This document shows, in pieces, positions 1 to 9,989 of a stretch of DNA of 62,468 nt. Within the stretch, counting starts at the first letter, position 1. Every line of letters starts with the position of its first letter. Source of the DNA: Actinacidiphila guanduensis (lineage in GTDB: Bacteria; Actinomycetota; Actinomycetes; Streptomycetales; Streptomycetaceae); assembly GCF_900103985.1 (NCBI RefSeq), contig NZ_FNIE01000028.1, forward strand, positions 1 through 62,468, read 5' to 3'. Made by a program: the position numbers and the translations under genes. The notes beneath the pieces were generated by a model. It saw nothing but the letters and a program-made list of their open reading frames with translations. It did no database searches and had not been told where the DNA came from.

Positions 1-1
1 G

Positions 2-3000
2 TTCGCGATGAACACCGGTCTGCCGGCCGCTCCGTCGATCTCGTGTGATCCGTACACGCAGAGCACGTGGACGACCGCTGCGTCCGGTGGGGCGCAGTGC
101 ACGTTCAGTACGACCAGTACGGACGGTATGGGTTACGCGTGGGGGCTGGACGATCCGAACGCGACCAGCAGGGTGTGGGACACCGTGGACGGCAACGGGG
201 GTGACCCCGAGACCGTCACGGTCAACCCGGCTGAGGGCTGGCACAAGTTGTACGCGCGGACGATCGACTCGGCGGGCAACATATCGGCTGCCGCCACCGA
301 GTACGACTTCGGGGTCGGTACGGTCGGGCTGACCTCGCCCGCGGACGGTGACCGCCCGGCCCGCCGGGTGAGCCTCACCTCGACGGGCAAGGACACCTAC
401 ACGGGCGTGACCTACCAGTACCGGCAGGGCGAGATGGACACTTGGCACGATGTGCCGGTGGGCGACGTGACCAAGTCCTCCGACGGCTCTGCCGTGGCGT
501 CCTGGCCCGTGGCCGTGTCCGGCGGTTCGCCTGCGGCGCTGACGTGGAACATCACCAGCACGATCCCCGAGGACAGCCCTGTCGACATCCGGGCGGAGTT
601 CACCGACGGCACCACCACCGCCTACACCCAGCCCCACACCGTCACGGTGGACCGCAACGCGGGCACGGCTCCGACCGACACCGTCGGCCCGGGTGAAGTG
701 AACGACCTGACCGGTGACTTCGAGCTGTCGGCGACCGACGCCTCCGGCTTCGGGATGGACGTCACCCGCACCGCCTCCTCCCGGCGACCGACCGCGGGAT
801 CGGACGCCGAGGGCCAGGACCCGATCTTCGGCCCCCAGTGGACCTCCGGCACCACGGCCGAACTCACCGATTCCGACTGGTCCTACCTCCACGAGACCTC
901 CTCCACCTCGGTGGGCGTGGTGGACGTGGACGGTGACGAGACCGGCTTCACCGCCACATCGGGCGGCGGGTGGAAGCCCGAACCCGGCGCGGAAGACCTG
1001 ACGTTGACCGGGTCCCTGACCGGTTCGTTCACGTTGAAGGACGAGGACGGTACGACGACGACGTTCACCAAGGTCGGTTCGTCGGCCTCGACCTGGCAGG
1101 TGTCCGCGTCGTTCCTGCCGACGGCGAACTCCACCACCACGGTGGTGTCCGAGGCGGTGACCGTGAACGGCGCCACCCTGGCCCGGCCGACGTACGTCAT
1201 CGCGCCGACCAGCGCCGTGTCCGCGGCGACGTGCCAGACCGCCCCGTCGACGGCCGGCTGCCGGATGCTGCAGTTCGTCTACGCCACCTCCACCACCGCC
1301 ACGTCGTCCACGTTCGGCGACTACGCCGGCCGGGTGGCGCAGATCAAGGAGTGGGCCACCAGCCCGAGCGCCACCACAGCGACGTCTTCCGTGGTGGCCC
1401 AGTACGCGTACGACACCGCCGGCCAGTTGCGGCAGGAGTGGGACCCGCGGATCAGCCCCGCACTGAAGACGGCATACGCCTACGACAGCGCGGGCCGGAT
1501 CACCACCCTCACGCCGCCGGGTGAGCTGCCGTGGACGATGACGTACCGCAACGACGGCAATGCGGCCACGGACGGGATGCTGCTGTCGGCCTCCCGCCCG
1601 ACCCTGCAGGCCGGCACGCAGAACACCCAGGACGGGGGCACCGCCACCACCAGCGTCGTCTACGACGTGCCGCTCACCGGCAGCACGGCGCCGAACGCCA
1701 TGGGCCCGGCGGACGTGGCCGCGTGGGGTCAGAGCGACGTCCCCGCCGACGCCACCGCGATCTTCCCCGCCGACTCCGTCCCGTCCTCCCACGAGGGCAC
1801 GGACCTGTCCGCCGGGGACTACACCCGCGCGTCGATCACCTACACCGACGCCTCCGGCCGCGACGTCAACGAGGCCACACCCGGCGGCCACATCACCACC
1901 ACCGAGTACGACCAGTACGGCAACACCGTCCGGGAACTGACCGCCGCCAACCGTGAACTGGCTCTGGCGACGGGCGGATCGGGCCTGGACGAGTTGAAGA
2001 TGCTCGACATCGACGGGCTCACGACCGCCGACCGGGCCGAGCAGCTGTCCACCACGTCGGTGTACTCCGCGGACGGGCTGCGCGAGACCGACGAGTACGG
2101 CCCCCTGCACCAGGTCACCCTGACCTCTACGCTGGCCGCGCCCGCAGGCGGCACCGACCTGCCGGCCGGCACCACCGTCCCGGCCCGGCAGCACACCGCC
2201 AACACCTACGACCAGGGCCGCCCCACCGACGGCACCGCCACGGTGGAGAACCAGATCACTGCCACCACCGTCGGCGCCTTTGTGACCGGCTACCCGGCCG
2301 ACGCCGACACCCGCACCACCACAACCGGCTACGACTGGGTCAAGGGCCTGCCCACCACCACGGTCACCGACCCCGCGGGGCTGGACCTGACCAAGACCAC
2401 GTCCTACGACTCCCAAGGACGCGTCACCAAGACCACCCTGCCCAAGTCCAACGGAACTGACGCCGGCGCCACCGTGACCACGTACTGGTCGGCCACCGGC
2501 ACCGGCGCCTGCAACGGCCATCCCGAATGGGCCGACCTGGTCTGCTCGGTCGGCCCCGCGGGCGCCATCACCGGCGGTGGCACCAACCCAGGTCAGCTGC
2601 CCACCACCACTACCACGTACGACCGGTGGGGCAACACCGCCACCACCACCGACACCTCGGGCAGCACCAGCCGCACCACGACCAGCACCTATGACGCGGC
2701 CGGGCGTCTGCTGACGACTTCGGTCACCGGCGGACTGGGCACCGCGGTCCCTGACCAGTCCACCACCTACGACCCCGCCACCGGGCGGACGGCCACCACC
2801 AGTGCCGGCGGCCGGACCATCACCGAGACCTACGACGCCCTCGGCCGCGAGATCTCCTACAGCGACGGCAGCGGCAACACCGCCACCACCGCCTACGACG
2901 CCCTCGACCGGCCGACCAGCACCACCGACTCCGCGCCGTCGACCACCACCTACACCTACGACACCGCCAAGGACCCCCGCGGCCTGGAAACCTCCCGAAC

Positions 3001-4471
3001 GGACTCCGTCGCCGGGACCTTCGCCGCCACCTACGACTCCGACGGCAACCTCACCACCGAGGCCCTGCCCGGCGGCTACACCCTGACCACAGCTCAGGAC
3101 GAGACCGGGGCCACCACCTCGAAGGTCTACACCCGCGACAGCGACAGCACTGTCGTCGCCTCCGACACCACCGACCAGTCCGTCCAGGGCCAGGTCGTCA
3201 CCGACACCGACACCGCCGGCCAGACCCGCACCCGCGCCTACACCTACGACGCGGCAAGCCGGCTGACCCAGGCCGACGACACCGCCCCCGACTCCACCTG
3301 CGCCCGCCGCACCTACGGATTCGACGCCAACAGCAACCGCACCAGCCTGGCCACCTCCGTGAGCGACCCCGCCGCCGGCTGCACCTCCACCGGCGCGACC
3401 ACCACCACGACCGCCTACGACAGCGCCGACCGCCTGGAAGCCACCGGTACCGTCTACGACGCCTTCGGCCGCACCACCACCCAGGCCACCGGCGCCACCA
3501 TCGGCTACTACACCAACGACCTCGTCCACCAGCAGACCAACACCGCCGGCACCAACCGCCAGACCTGGACCCTCGACCCCGCCCAACGCCTCGCCTCCTG
3601 GACCACCGAGACCAACACCGCCGGCACCTGGACCCAGACCGGCACCAAGACCAACCACTACGGCTCCGACTCCGACGACCCCGACTGGACCGCCGAGGAC
3701 ACCAACGGCACCATCACCCGCGACGTCCAAGGCATCGACGGCGACCTCGACGCCACCACCACCGCCACGGGCGGAACCGTCCTGCAACTGACCGACATCC
3801 ACGGCGACGTCACCGTCCAACTCCCGCTCGACACCACCGTGGCGCCCACAGCCCTGGCCTACGACGAGTTCGGCAACCCCGAACCCGGCACAGCCACCAC
3901 CCGCTACGGCTGGCTCGGCGGCAAACAACGCTCCTCGGAAACCGTCACCGGCGCCACCCTCATGGGCGCACGCCTCTACGACCCCACCACCGGCCGCTTC
4001 CTCCAGACCGACCCCGTCCCCGGCGGCAGCGCCAACGCCTACGACTACTGCACCGCCGACCCCATCAACTGCTACGACCTCAACGGCCAATGGGGCTGGC
4101 ACAAGGCATTCTGGGGGACTGTCGGGTTCTTCAGCTACCGTTCGACTGCCTCCGTCCCCAATGACCTCAGGCACAAGAGGTATAAAAGAGCGGTCGAAGA
4201 TGCCTGGGGTGGCTACGGCAGAGGCTGGACAACCGGTAAAGCATTCGGTCGATTTTGCAATCGATGGTGCCGAACGACAGCTAGGCACGCACGCCCAAGC
4301 TGGTGGTCAAGATTTGGTAGGCTTCAAGCCCACACTTTTGGCTGGGAAGTAAGCCTCGCAGCCACCGGCCTTGACTATCTCCGCACGTACTCTCACGTAC
4401 GTTACAGTCACACCAATTGGGCCCCAGGATATCGATATGGGTACAGGTCGTCCCGAGGGCGAATCATATAG
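2..4471 (+). CDS. RHS/YD-repeat polymorphic toxin protein, 5' end outside window
   Basis: The frame is open at the left edge, so the N-terminus (signal or secretion domain) is missing; about 1490 residues are visible. Dozens of YD-type repeats (YDAAGRL, YDALGRE, YDALDRP and similar) span roughly residues 440-1260. They are followed by the RHS core end: LYDPTTGRFLQTDP near residue 1325, then DPINCYDLNGQWGW. In this family the repeats form a shell that encloses a C-terminal toxin, and the core motif marks the variable tip. Here the tip is about 120 residues, rich in Trp, Tyr and Arg, with visibly lower GC than the core, as expected for a swapped toxin domain. I do not recognise its activity. 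A strong hairpin follows 30 bases downstream. No clear immunity gene follows on the same strand, which is unusual. Confidence 0.93.
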   Translation, partial: FAMNTGLPAAPSISCDPYTQSTWTTAASGGAQCTFSTTSTDGMGYAWGLDDPNATSRVWDTVDGNGGDPETVTVNPAEGWHKLYARTIDSAGNISAAATEYDFGVGTVGLTSPADGDRPARRVSLTSTGKDTYTGVTYQYRQGEMDTWHDVPVGDVTKSSDGSAVASWPVAVSGGSPAALTWNITSTIPEDSPVDIRAEFTDGTTTAYTQPHTVTVDRNAGTAPTDTVGPGEVNDLTGDFELSATDASGFGMDVTRTASSRRPTAGSDAEGQDPIFGPQWTSGTTAELTDSDWSYLHETSSTSVGVVDVDGDETGFTATSGGGWKPEPGAEDLTLTGSLTGSFTLKDEDGTTTTFTKVGSSASTWQVSASFLPTANSTTTVVSEAVTVNGATLARPTYVIAPTSAVSAATCQTAPSTAGCRMLQFVYATSTTATSSTFGDYAGRVAQIKEWATSPSATTATSSVVAQYAYDTAGQLRQEWDPRISPALKTAYAYDSAGRITTLTPPGELPWTMTYRNDGNAATDGMLLSASRPTLQAGTQNTQDGGTATTSVVYDVPLTGSTAPNAMGPADVAAWGQSDVPADATAIFPADSVPSSHEGTDLSAGDYTRASITYTDASGRDVNEATPGGHITTTEYDQYGNTVRELTAANRELALATGGSGLDELKMLDIDGLTTADRAEQLSTTSVYSADGLRETDEYGPLHQVTLTSTLAAPAGGTDLPAGTTVPARQHTANTYDQGRPTDGTATVENQITATTVGAFVTGYPADADTRTTTTGYDWVKGLPTTTVTDPAGLDLTKTTSYDSQGRVTKTTLPKSNGTDAGATVTTYWSATGTGACNGHPEWADLVCSVGPAGAITGGGTNPGQLPTTTTTYDRWGNTATTTDTSGSTSRTTTSTYDAAGRLLTTSVTGGLGTAVPDQSTTYDPATGRTATTSAGGRTITETYDALGREISYSDGSGNTATTAYDALDRPTSTTDSAPSTTTYTYDTAKDPRGLETSRTDSVAGTFAATYDSDGNLTTEALPGGYTLTTAQDETGATTSKVYTRDSDSTVVASDTTDQSVQGQVVTDTDTAGQTRTRAYTYDAASRLTQADDTAPDSTCARRTYGFDANSNRTSLATSVSDPAAGCTSTGATTTTTAYDSADRLEATGTVYDAFGRTTTQATGATIGYYTNDLVHQQTNTAGTNRQTWTLDPAQRLASWTTETNTAGTWTQTGTKTNHYGSDSDDPDWTAEDTNGTITRDVQGIDGDLDATTTATGGTVLQLTDIHGDVTVQLPLDTTVAPTALAYDEFGNPEPGTATTRYGWLGGKQRSSETVTGATLMGARLYDPTTGRFLQTDPVPGGSANAYDYCTADPINCYDLNGQWGWHKAFWGTVGFFSYRSTASVPNDLRHKRYKRAVEDAWGGYGRGWTTGKAFGRFCNRWCRTTARHARPSWWSRFGRLQAHTFGWEVSLAATGLDYLRTYSHVRYSHTNWAPGYRYGYRSSRGRII

Positions 4472-4500
4472 ACCCTAATGGTTTCAACTGTTGCATAGGT

Positions 4501-4536
4501 AAAGCGCTCGACTGGGCCCATCCAGTCGAGCGCTTT
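4501..4536. terminator. Perfect 15-bp hairpin after the RHS gene
   Basis: AAAGCGCTCGACTGG at 4501-4515 pairs perfectly with 4522-4536 around a 6-base loop, 30 bases after the RHS stop codon. There is no long T-run, but such stems act as terminators in streptomycetes. It may work in both directions. Confidence 0.75.
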
Positions 4537-4846
4537 CGCATCGGGTACGGGAATCCCCTGTGGGTCCTGAGTGTCCCGACGAACACCCGCCGCCGATGGT
4601 CCGCCAGCAGCCGGGCACGGAACTCGACGGCGTACGCGGGACATCGAGCGTGGCAGCATAGGTGAGCAACGTGAAGCCTCCGGTGTCGGAACGGACGATC
4701 TTGTGCGACAGAACCGCCCTCCGCAGGCTTTGCGTCTACCCGCATCCGAGGTCCCACTGGTTGATCCGACCGCTCACGAGCGCCTTACACTGGCTCGCGC
4801 AGATCATTTCTCCGAGAAAACCTCAGCCAGCTTTCCCACGGGCGAC

Positions 4847-5131
4847 TCAACCGGATTTTCGACGGCGGCTAATCCTCCAGTAGCCGATGAAAATCAGCGT
4901 CGGATAAACCCCCAGTACCACTGCTCCCAAAAAAGCAAGAAGGCGCTGCCACCACAACCAGCCAAAAGGCCCCACCGCTACCACGAGCAGCGAAACAGGC
5001 CATATACCCAAGGCTAGGGTGTCACGCACGGGATCCGGGTGCCGCGTCCGATTTGTCGCAAGTAGCTCTGGAAGCGGTAGATCCTTCTTCCAACGGGCGA
5101 AGCGCTCTCTCGGACTACCCCTGTGTCTCAT
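4847..5131 (-). CDS. Small two-helix membrane protein
   Basis: The protein has 94 residues. A polar N-terminal half is followed by two hydrophobic segments (about residues 43-62 and 66-85) and a basic end RISRRRKSG. I chose the ATG at 5131 because the longer open frame upstream to 5380 has non-protein-like Arg/Pro composition. No family is recognised. It is convergent with the RHS gene; small membrane proteins beside RHS toxins are sometimes immunity proteins, but those usually lie on the same strand, so this is only a guess. Confidence 0.5.
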   Translation of the reverse strand: MRHRGSPRERFARWKKDLPLPELLATNRTRHPDPVRDTLALGIWPVSLLVVAVGPFGWLWWQRLLAFLGAVVLGVYPTLIFIGYWRISRRRKSG

Positions 5132-5614
5132 ACGAAGAGGATAGCCTCGATCTTTCGGGACGGTCCGTCGGGGGGAATCGACGGAGGATTCTGGGTTCGT
5201 GGCTGTTTGCCGGTGGGCCCGCGGCCTGACTGTGGCGCCGGGCGAGGCTCCGGGGCGCGTGCGTTCCCGCGCGGCGAGACGAGCAACTCGTCTACGAACA
5301 CACCCTGATGGTTGCTTGTCCACGTCTGGACGAGACGAACGGGGCCTCCGATGATCAAGGTTCTCTACGCCTTTGTTCAAGAACGGGGTCGTCCGCGTGC
5401 CATCCTCCCTGATCGATATTCTCCAGCGCCACCAGGCGGACGCCGAACGGCTACAGCTGCCTGCCAGGCAGTCTGAACTCGCGATGCAGCCGCAAGCGCC
5501 GGACCGAACCGACTCCCTGATCCGCGCCGGGGGCGAGGCGGCAACTACAGGCTGGGGACACTGCTCGCCCAGAGCCTGCTCGCAGTGCTCAGTGGCGCCA
5601 CCCGATAGCCGGTA
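5132..5614. other. Intergenic, no supported gene
   Basis: About 480 bases with open frames on both strands but no protein-like composition, ribosome site or family motif. It probably holds the promoter region of the small membrane-protein gene. Confidence 0.5.
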
Positions 5615-6600
5615 TCACCCCCTATGTCCTGGAAGCAGAAGAAAGGGACGCATTCCTTGGCAAGCGGGTGCATGGAGCCTGCCGGCAAGCTGCGCGCCCA
5701 GCAGCATCGACAGTGCCCGATATGTTGCGTTGCCGCGTTCGGTCTGCCGGGAAAGCAGTCCTCGAAGCTCGGCGCCCAGGGTCGGCACGTGGGGGGTAGG
5801 GAGGTCAGTCTGGCCCGCGTCACCGCCACCTCTTGTGCCGCTTGCAGGACGGCGGTGTACGGGCCGAAGGCGCGCTTCCGTCGGCTCTCCAAGCCCGGGG
5901 GGCGCGTGGTCGTGGTCCTGGGGCCTCAGCATCTCTACGAGTTCGGCGGCTTGGCGCAGGAGTTGTCGGAACGACGGCTGCCCGGGGGCCCAGTGGTCCT
6001 GGTGGTTGGTGAGGGGGTGAATCGCGTCTCCGGTCAGCGGCGGAAGGCGGTCGGGAACGGCGCGCCGCCGCGCGGTGAGGCGGCCGGGGCGGGCGATCGG
6101 CCTGAGGGCGTGGCGGCCGAGAGCGGTCAGCGCGACCGGCTGGCCGGCGTGCAGCGGATGCGCCCGGTCGATCTCGATGAGGCCGGCCTTCTCCAACCGC
6201 TGCACGGCCGAGAAGGGCAGCCATGCTCCGGAGGCGGTCACCACCGACAGCCGCTGGATGACCAAGTTCTGATGGAGTTTTGCGCCGCGCGCTACGGCCA
6301 GCAGTGGGCGACGCCCGGTGCCGAAAGGTCCGGCACCTCCACCTCGGAAGATGGGGGCGCCGCCTTCTCCAGCCGCTCCAGCAGGGAGGACGCTGCGACC
6401 TGGTTCCAGTTGCGCCGGACAACGGCTTCGGCGAGGTGGCGCACAGCTCGTTCCAGGCGTTCCAGTAGCGCGGCGTCGGAGGGAGTGCGGCCATCGGTGA
6501 GCTGGTGCAGGCGCCCCAGGTGGTAGGCGACGTCAGTCTCCTGGCGAACGAGGTCCCGGCGGGCTTCCGCGAGAGCGGCCAGCTCCGCGGATACGGACAC
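5615..6600 (-). pseudogene. Multiply frameshifted gene, unknown helical/wHTH-like product
   Basis: Reading leftward from a GTG at 6600, protein-like sequence begins SVSAELAALAEARRDLV and runs to a stop near 6292. Homology-like composition then continues in another frame (LHQNLVIQRLSVVTASGAW, QRLEKAGLIEIDRAHP, LTALGRHALRP), a helix-turn-wing pattern. It changes frame again near 5890 (FGPYTAVLQAAQEVAV) and back near 5800 (GAELRGLLSRQTERGNATY). No single frame covers the product, so I call it a decayed gene. The family is not recognised. It sits in a debris zone with IS and RHS remnants. Confidence 0.42.
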
Positions 6601-6780
6601 GCAAGTGGGCGACCGAGCACCCGGTGGCGGCAGGGGCGGTCGGAGGCGCAACGATCTTTCTGATGGAATTTGGCGCAGTCGGAGCTTCTGGTGCTCTGGT
6701 GTACGGCGTTGTGCTCGGTACAATTTTGATGGTGACCGCCCTCTCTGGGCGTCGGCGACGACGGAGAGAAGGCGACAGGG

Positions 6781-7060
6781 GTGGGCGATGGGCAGGAATT
6801 CCCGCCGAAGGCGACCCCGATCCGAACGCCACGGCCTCAGACTCCGGACGAAATGATCTTCGAGATGGTGAGATCGCTCCAGGACCGATCGTTCGGGGGC
6901 ACGGTGCTGTTGTCCGACGTCGAGCGCCAGAAGTGGCCCCCGCGACGTAGACGTCATCCGGGCCCGCTGGCCTTCCAGGGCGTCCTGTTCGTGCCGCATG
7001 CCGGGATCGCCTGGGAGCACTTGCCGCCGGAACTCGGCTTCGACTCCGGGACGACCCGTC
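6781..7060 (+). pseudogene. IS5-type transposase N-terminal remnant
   Basis: The translated stretch LAFQGVLFVPHAGIAWEHLP followed by PELGFDSGTT resembles the conserved N-terminal DUF4096-like part of IS5-family transposases, where a hydrophobic RAGIxWRDLP-type motif precedes the catalytic domain. The DDE domain is absent and the similarity stops near 7060, where RHS-like sequence begins. No terminal inverted repeats were identified. It is a truncated insertion-sequence relic. Confidence 0.55.
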
Positions 7061-7078
7061 GGGATACGGCCTCGTCGC

Positions 7079-7165
7079 CATCGGCAATGCCAACGCCTAC
7101 TGCACCGCCGGCGCCATGTACTGATCGATCTCAACGGCCATTGGGGGCGGGCACATGATGGGGTC
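7079..7165 (+). pseudogene. Orphan RHS core-end fragment
   Basis: The DNA at 7085-7150 closely matches the end of the RHS core at 4027-4105: both encode N-A-N-A-Y, then C-T-A, then D-L-N-G-x-W-G. The copy has small indels and a stop, and only about 80 bases remain. Displaced RHS tips downstream of an RHS gene are the usual trace of earlier toxin-tip swaps in polymorphic toxin loci. Confidence 0.7.
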
Positions 7166-7167
7166 TC

Positions 7168-7572
7168 TTGGCATGGGCGCTTGCTGTGAATAGCAGTGCA
7201 GCCGCCTCATGGGAGAACCTTGTCAACGATTCTCTAGGAAAGGCGCATGTCCAGCCTGAAGTCTGCGAGACCAGGACTACCAGCCTTGGAGGTTGGCTGG
7301 AATGGGAGGAGTCCGGCCGGGATCGGAACCGTTACTTCACGGTCTTCGGCTACGGCGAACCCCACCAGGTAGAGGTGCGGCTGGATGGATGGATCTTCGG
7401 TTCGGTAACCATCGAGACTCTCGGGCCGCTGCTCTCCTCCTTCCTGGCGGGCGGCTGTTCAATTGCTCGTAGGATTCCGTTCCTTAGCCCCTGGCGCATG
7501 ACTATCGAGACACCGGTCGGCGTATTTTCCACGTACGACCGCGAGTTCGGAGGAAACCCCTTTGCACCGTAA
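7168..7572 (+). CDS. Hypothetical protein, possible orphan RHS immunity protein
   Basis: The protein has 134 residues from a TTG; the true start may be inside. It is acidic, with alternating beta-like segments (GGWLEWEESGRDRNRYFTVF, HQVEVRLDGWIFGSVTIE) and no signal peptide or membrane helix. It has lower GC than its surroundings. It directly follows an orphan RHS tip and is closed by a strong hairpin, the position immunity genes take in RHS loci. No family is recognised, so the immunity role is inference from position only. Confidence 0.55.
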   Translation: MAWALAVNSSAAASWENLVNDSLGKAHVQPEVCETRTTSLGGWLEWEESGRDRNRYFTVFGYGEPHQVEVRLDGWIFGSVTIETLGPLLSSFLAGGCSIARRIPFLSPWRMTIETPVGVFSTYDREFGGNPFAP

Positions 7573-7671
7573 GTAACCAAGTGCTCGCCAATCTGAAATT
7601 ACTCCCGCCCCTCGGCGCGAAATCTGTTTTCCTCCGAGGCCAGGGTTGATTGATCAGCCTCGACGTTTCGT

Positions 7672-7702
7672 GACGGTCCGCCGACGGAGTCGGCGGACCG
7701 TC
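7672..7702. terminator. Perfect 14-bp hairpin
   Basis: GACGGTCCGCCGAC at 7672-7685 and its exact complement at 7689-7702 enclose a 3-base loop, about 100 bases after the preceding stop codon. It is a likely terminator of the orphan gene. Confidence 0.7.
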
Positions 7703-8625
7703 TTCGTACCATGGGCGGCGCTGAGTGATGTTGTAGCCGTGGCCCAGCTCGAACGCCTCGATCGCCGCCTTCTGCCCCTACCTCCACCGTCTCTCCCTCG
7801 GCGAACTCCACGTCGCCGGCCGGTGGCGCCGGTGGATCACGGTCGACACGCTTCCCTCCCTCAACCCCTGACGCCCTGCACCGCCGCCCGCCGGACGGTC
7901 GCGACCGTCGACGTCTCCACCGCGACCATCCTGCGGACCCTGCGCCGCCTGGTCGACGTCGGCCGCAGTCGGCTGGGCTCCCGCAGCGAGTTCGCCACCG
8001 CGGTACTGGGCTACGTGCCCAACGCTGTCGCCGCCGACTACATCAGCAACCCCGACACCACCATGCCCGTCCCCGACCCGCACTCCGCCAACCGGATCGC
8101 ACCCGAATGCTGACGGACACCGATCGCGTGCGGGCCGCGCTGAACTGGTCCTCGACCAAGGCACAGGGAGCGACGGCCGCCCCGCGCCAGCCCCGGCGCC
8201 GCAACTTCCCGCTGCCGAGCGCCGCACCCGCTGACGGCCCTACCACCGGATCCCGGACGGGCCAAACCGTCGATCCCCCGGATCCTCGGCTTCGCACCAT
8301 CCCCCCCAGGCATTCCACTCGGCGCGGCGTCACACCGTGCCACCTGGGGCGACCAGGCCGACCCGGTACCCGCGCAGGAGCCCCGCGTCGCTGCCGCGCT
8401 GGCGTTCTCGCCGACCGCGCAGCGAAGCCGTCCAGCATCAACCCCCGCTTGTCCTGCCGCCACACCCGCCCCGTCTGCGCCCCGGCCCGAACGTACGCAC
8501 TGAACCGACTCATCCAACTGTCGCCACCGTCTTCGACCTGGAGAAATGCCTCCTCATGATCAGCACCCGCAGACCCTCCGCCCTCACTGGTCCCGCTGTA
8601 GCTACCTGCCCCGAACAGATTCGCC
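7703..8625. other. Gene-poor boundary zone left of the element
   Basis: This is about 920 bases without a convincing gene. A few short stretches look coding, such as a frame ending around 7870 with CPYLHRLSLGELHVAG and one ending at 8113 with VPNAVAADYISNP. They have no start, ribosome site or full-length frame. These are probably decayed genes at the edge between the RHS locus and the conjugative element. Confidence 0.4.
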
Positions 8626-9396
8626 ATGCCTCCTTTCGAAGACCCGCTCCCCGACATCGCGGTCGGCCGCCACCCCGATTTCGGCATAGTCGCCGCCAAC
8701 CCCAAACACCTCTCTGCGAGCGCCTGGATGCTCCGCGGGTTCGACTTCCACCCTGTCCCCGGCCACCCCGACCTGTACGCACTGGCCGATCAGCAGCGCG
8801 ACGGACCGGGCCGTGCCACCCGCGCCGTCGACCTCCTGCGCCGGGCCAACTACCGAGTCCAGGTCGACGCCGAGTTCGACACCTTTCCCGCAGCCCCAGA
8901 GCCGGTTCCCACCGCCACCTTGTCCCAGCGCGTCGAGCCCGACATCGCGTTCGCCGACCACCCCCAGCTCGGCATCATCGCCGCCACCACCGACGGCGCA
9001 GTCGCCGGCAAGCAGCTCCTGGAAGAACACGGCTGGCAGCCCTACCCCGGCCTTGACATCTACGTGCTGCCACCCGCCACCGGGCGCGACAAGGCTCTCG
9101 GCCAGGTCGCCCAGGCCACCGCGGCGATGCACCGTGCCGACCTCCAGGTGGCCGCGCAGCCCGCCCTCGCCCGGGATGTCACCGCGCGGCGTCCGCCCGC
9201 ACCGACCAGGCCGGCTCCCCGGGAGCGCAGCCCGGACGCTCCCGCGCGCCGGTTGCCCTCCCTGAGCGCTGCCGCGCTGGCTGCCAGTCCCGCTCGCGCC
9301 GGCCTGCCCGGCACACCCCCGGTCCCCCCGCCCGCCACCCCGGCCTCGGTCTCCCGGCCGGTGGACCCGCGCGTGGCGTTCTCCCGCACCCGCTGA
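8626..9396 (+). CDS. Element protein with two copies of an unknown ~80-residue domain
   Basis: The protein has 256 residues. Residues about 9-86 and 104-180 are internal repeats: each starts PDIA, has GIVA or GIIA, then a helix, a Gly/Pro turn (PGHPDLYAL versus PGLDIYVLP), a second helix, and V-x-V-D or an equivalent. The same unit occurs once in each of the proteins at 10612-11853 and 14556-15089. After residue 185 comes a disordered Pro/Ala/Arg tail ending FSRTR. No enzyme motif is seen and the function is unknown. It may open the left arm of the element; the next gene follows after 30 bases. Confidence 0.8.
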   Translation: MPPFEDPLPDIAVGRHPDFGIVAANPKHLSASAWMLRGFDFHPVPGHPDLYALADQQRDGPGRATRAVDLLRRANYRVQVDAEFDTFPAAPEPVPTATLSQRVEPDIAFADHPQLGIIAATTDGAVAGKQLLEEHGWQPYPGLDIYVLPPATGRDKALGQVAQATAAMHRADLQVAAQPALARDVTARRPPAPTRPAPRERSPDAPARRLPSLSAAALAASPARAGLPGTPPVPPPATPASVSRPVDPRVAFSRTR

Positions 9397-9426
9397 CGCC
9401 CCAGCCCCTGCGAAGGAAGAGCCCTC

Positions 9427-9924
9427 ATGGCCGTGAAGACGATGTACCAGATCACCCACTCCTGCGGGCACATTGCCGAGCAGGACCTCGGGGACCGGCG
9501 TGCCGACGAGCGCGCAGGGCTCGCCCGCTGGCTGACCGAGCGTCCGTGCACCGACTGCTGGAAAGACGCCCACCAGAGCGACGCCGCAAGCACGCGGGAG
9601 TGGCTGAAGAACAAGCGCGCCAAGGAGCAGGCGGAGTCCGAAGCCTGGTCAGCCCAGTACGCGATGCCTCCCCTGGAGGGCACCGACCGCGCGGTCCCCC
9701 GGGGTATCCGCTGCCGGCACCAGATCCTGGCCGCCGCCTACACCGCCCTCGTCTCGGAGGGCGATACCACCGAAACCGAATGGGAGGCGATGGAGGACAA
9801 GGCCAGGACCATCACCCGAGCGGGGTGGTGGATCGATCAGCGGTCCTCCGAGCCCGGCGATCTGGCCGAGCTGCTCGACGCGGCTACCGACGCCGATCGG
9901 CCAACGGAGAACCCGTATTTCTGA
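9427..9924 (+). CDS. Hypothetical protein with Cys/His motif
   Basis: The protein has 165 residues and a good ribosome site (GGAAG) before the ATG. The N-terminus carries HSCGH near residue 11 and CTDC near residue 41, a spacing compatible with a small zinc ribbon. A charged helical region and a helix ending near residue 150 follow, then NPYF. Small zinc-ribbon proteins of this sort are common in actinobacterial plasmids. No specific function is recognised. It lies between the domain-repeat gene and relaxase debris. Confidence 0.75.
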   Translation: MAVKTMYQITHSCGHIAEQDLGDRRADERAGLARWLTERPCTDCWKDAHQSDAASTREWLKNKRAKEQAESEAWSAQYAMPPLEGTDRAVPRGIRCRHQILAAAYTALVSEGDTTETEWEAMEDKARTITRAGWWIDQRSSEPGDLAELLDAATDADRPTENPYF

Positions 9925-9989
9925 GCCCGGTGCCCCGCCCCGGGCGGGGCACCGGCTGACCCCTTGGCCCCTGGCCGCGGATGCGGATC

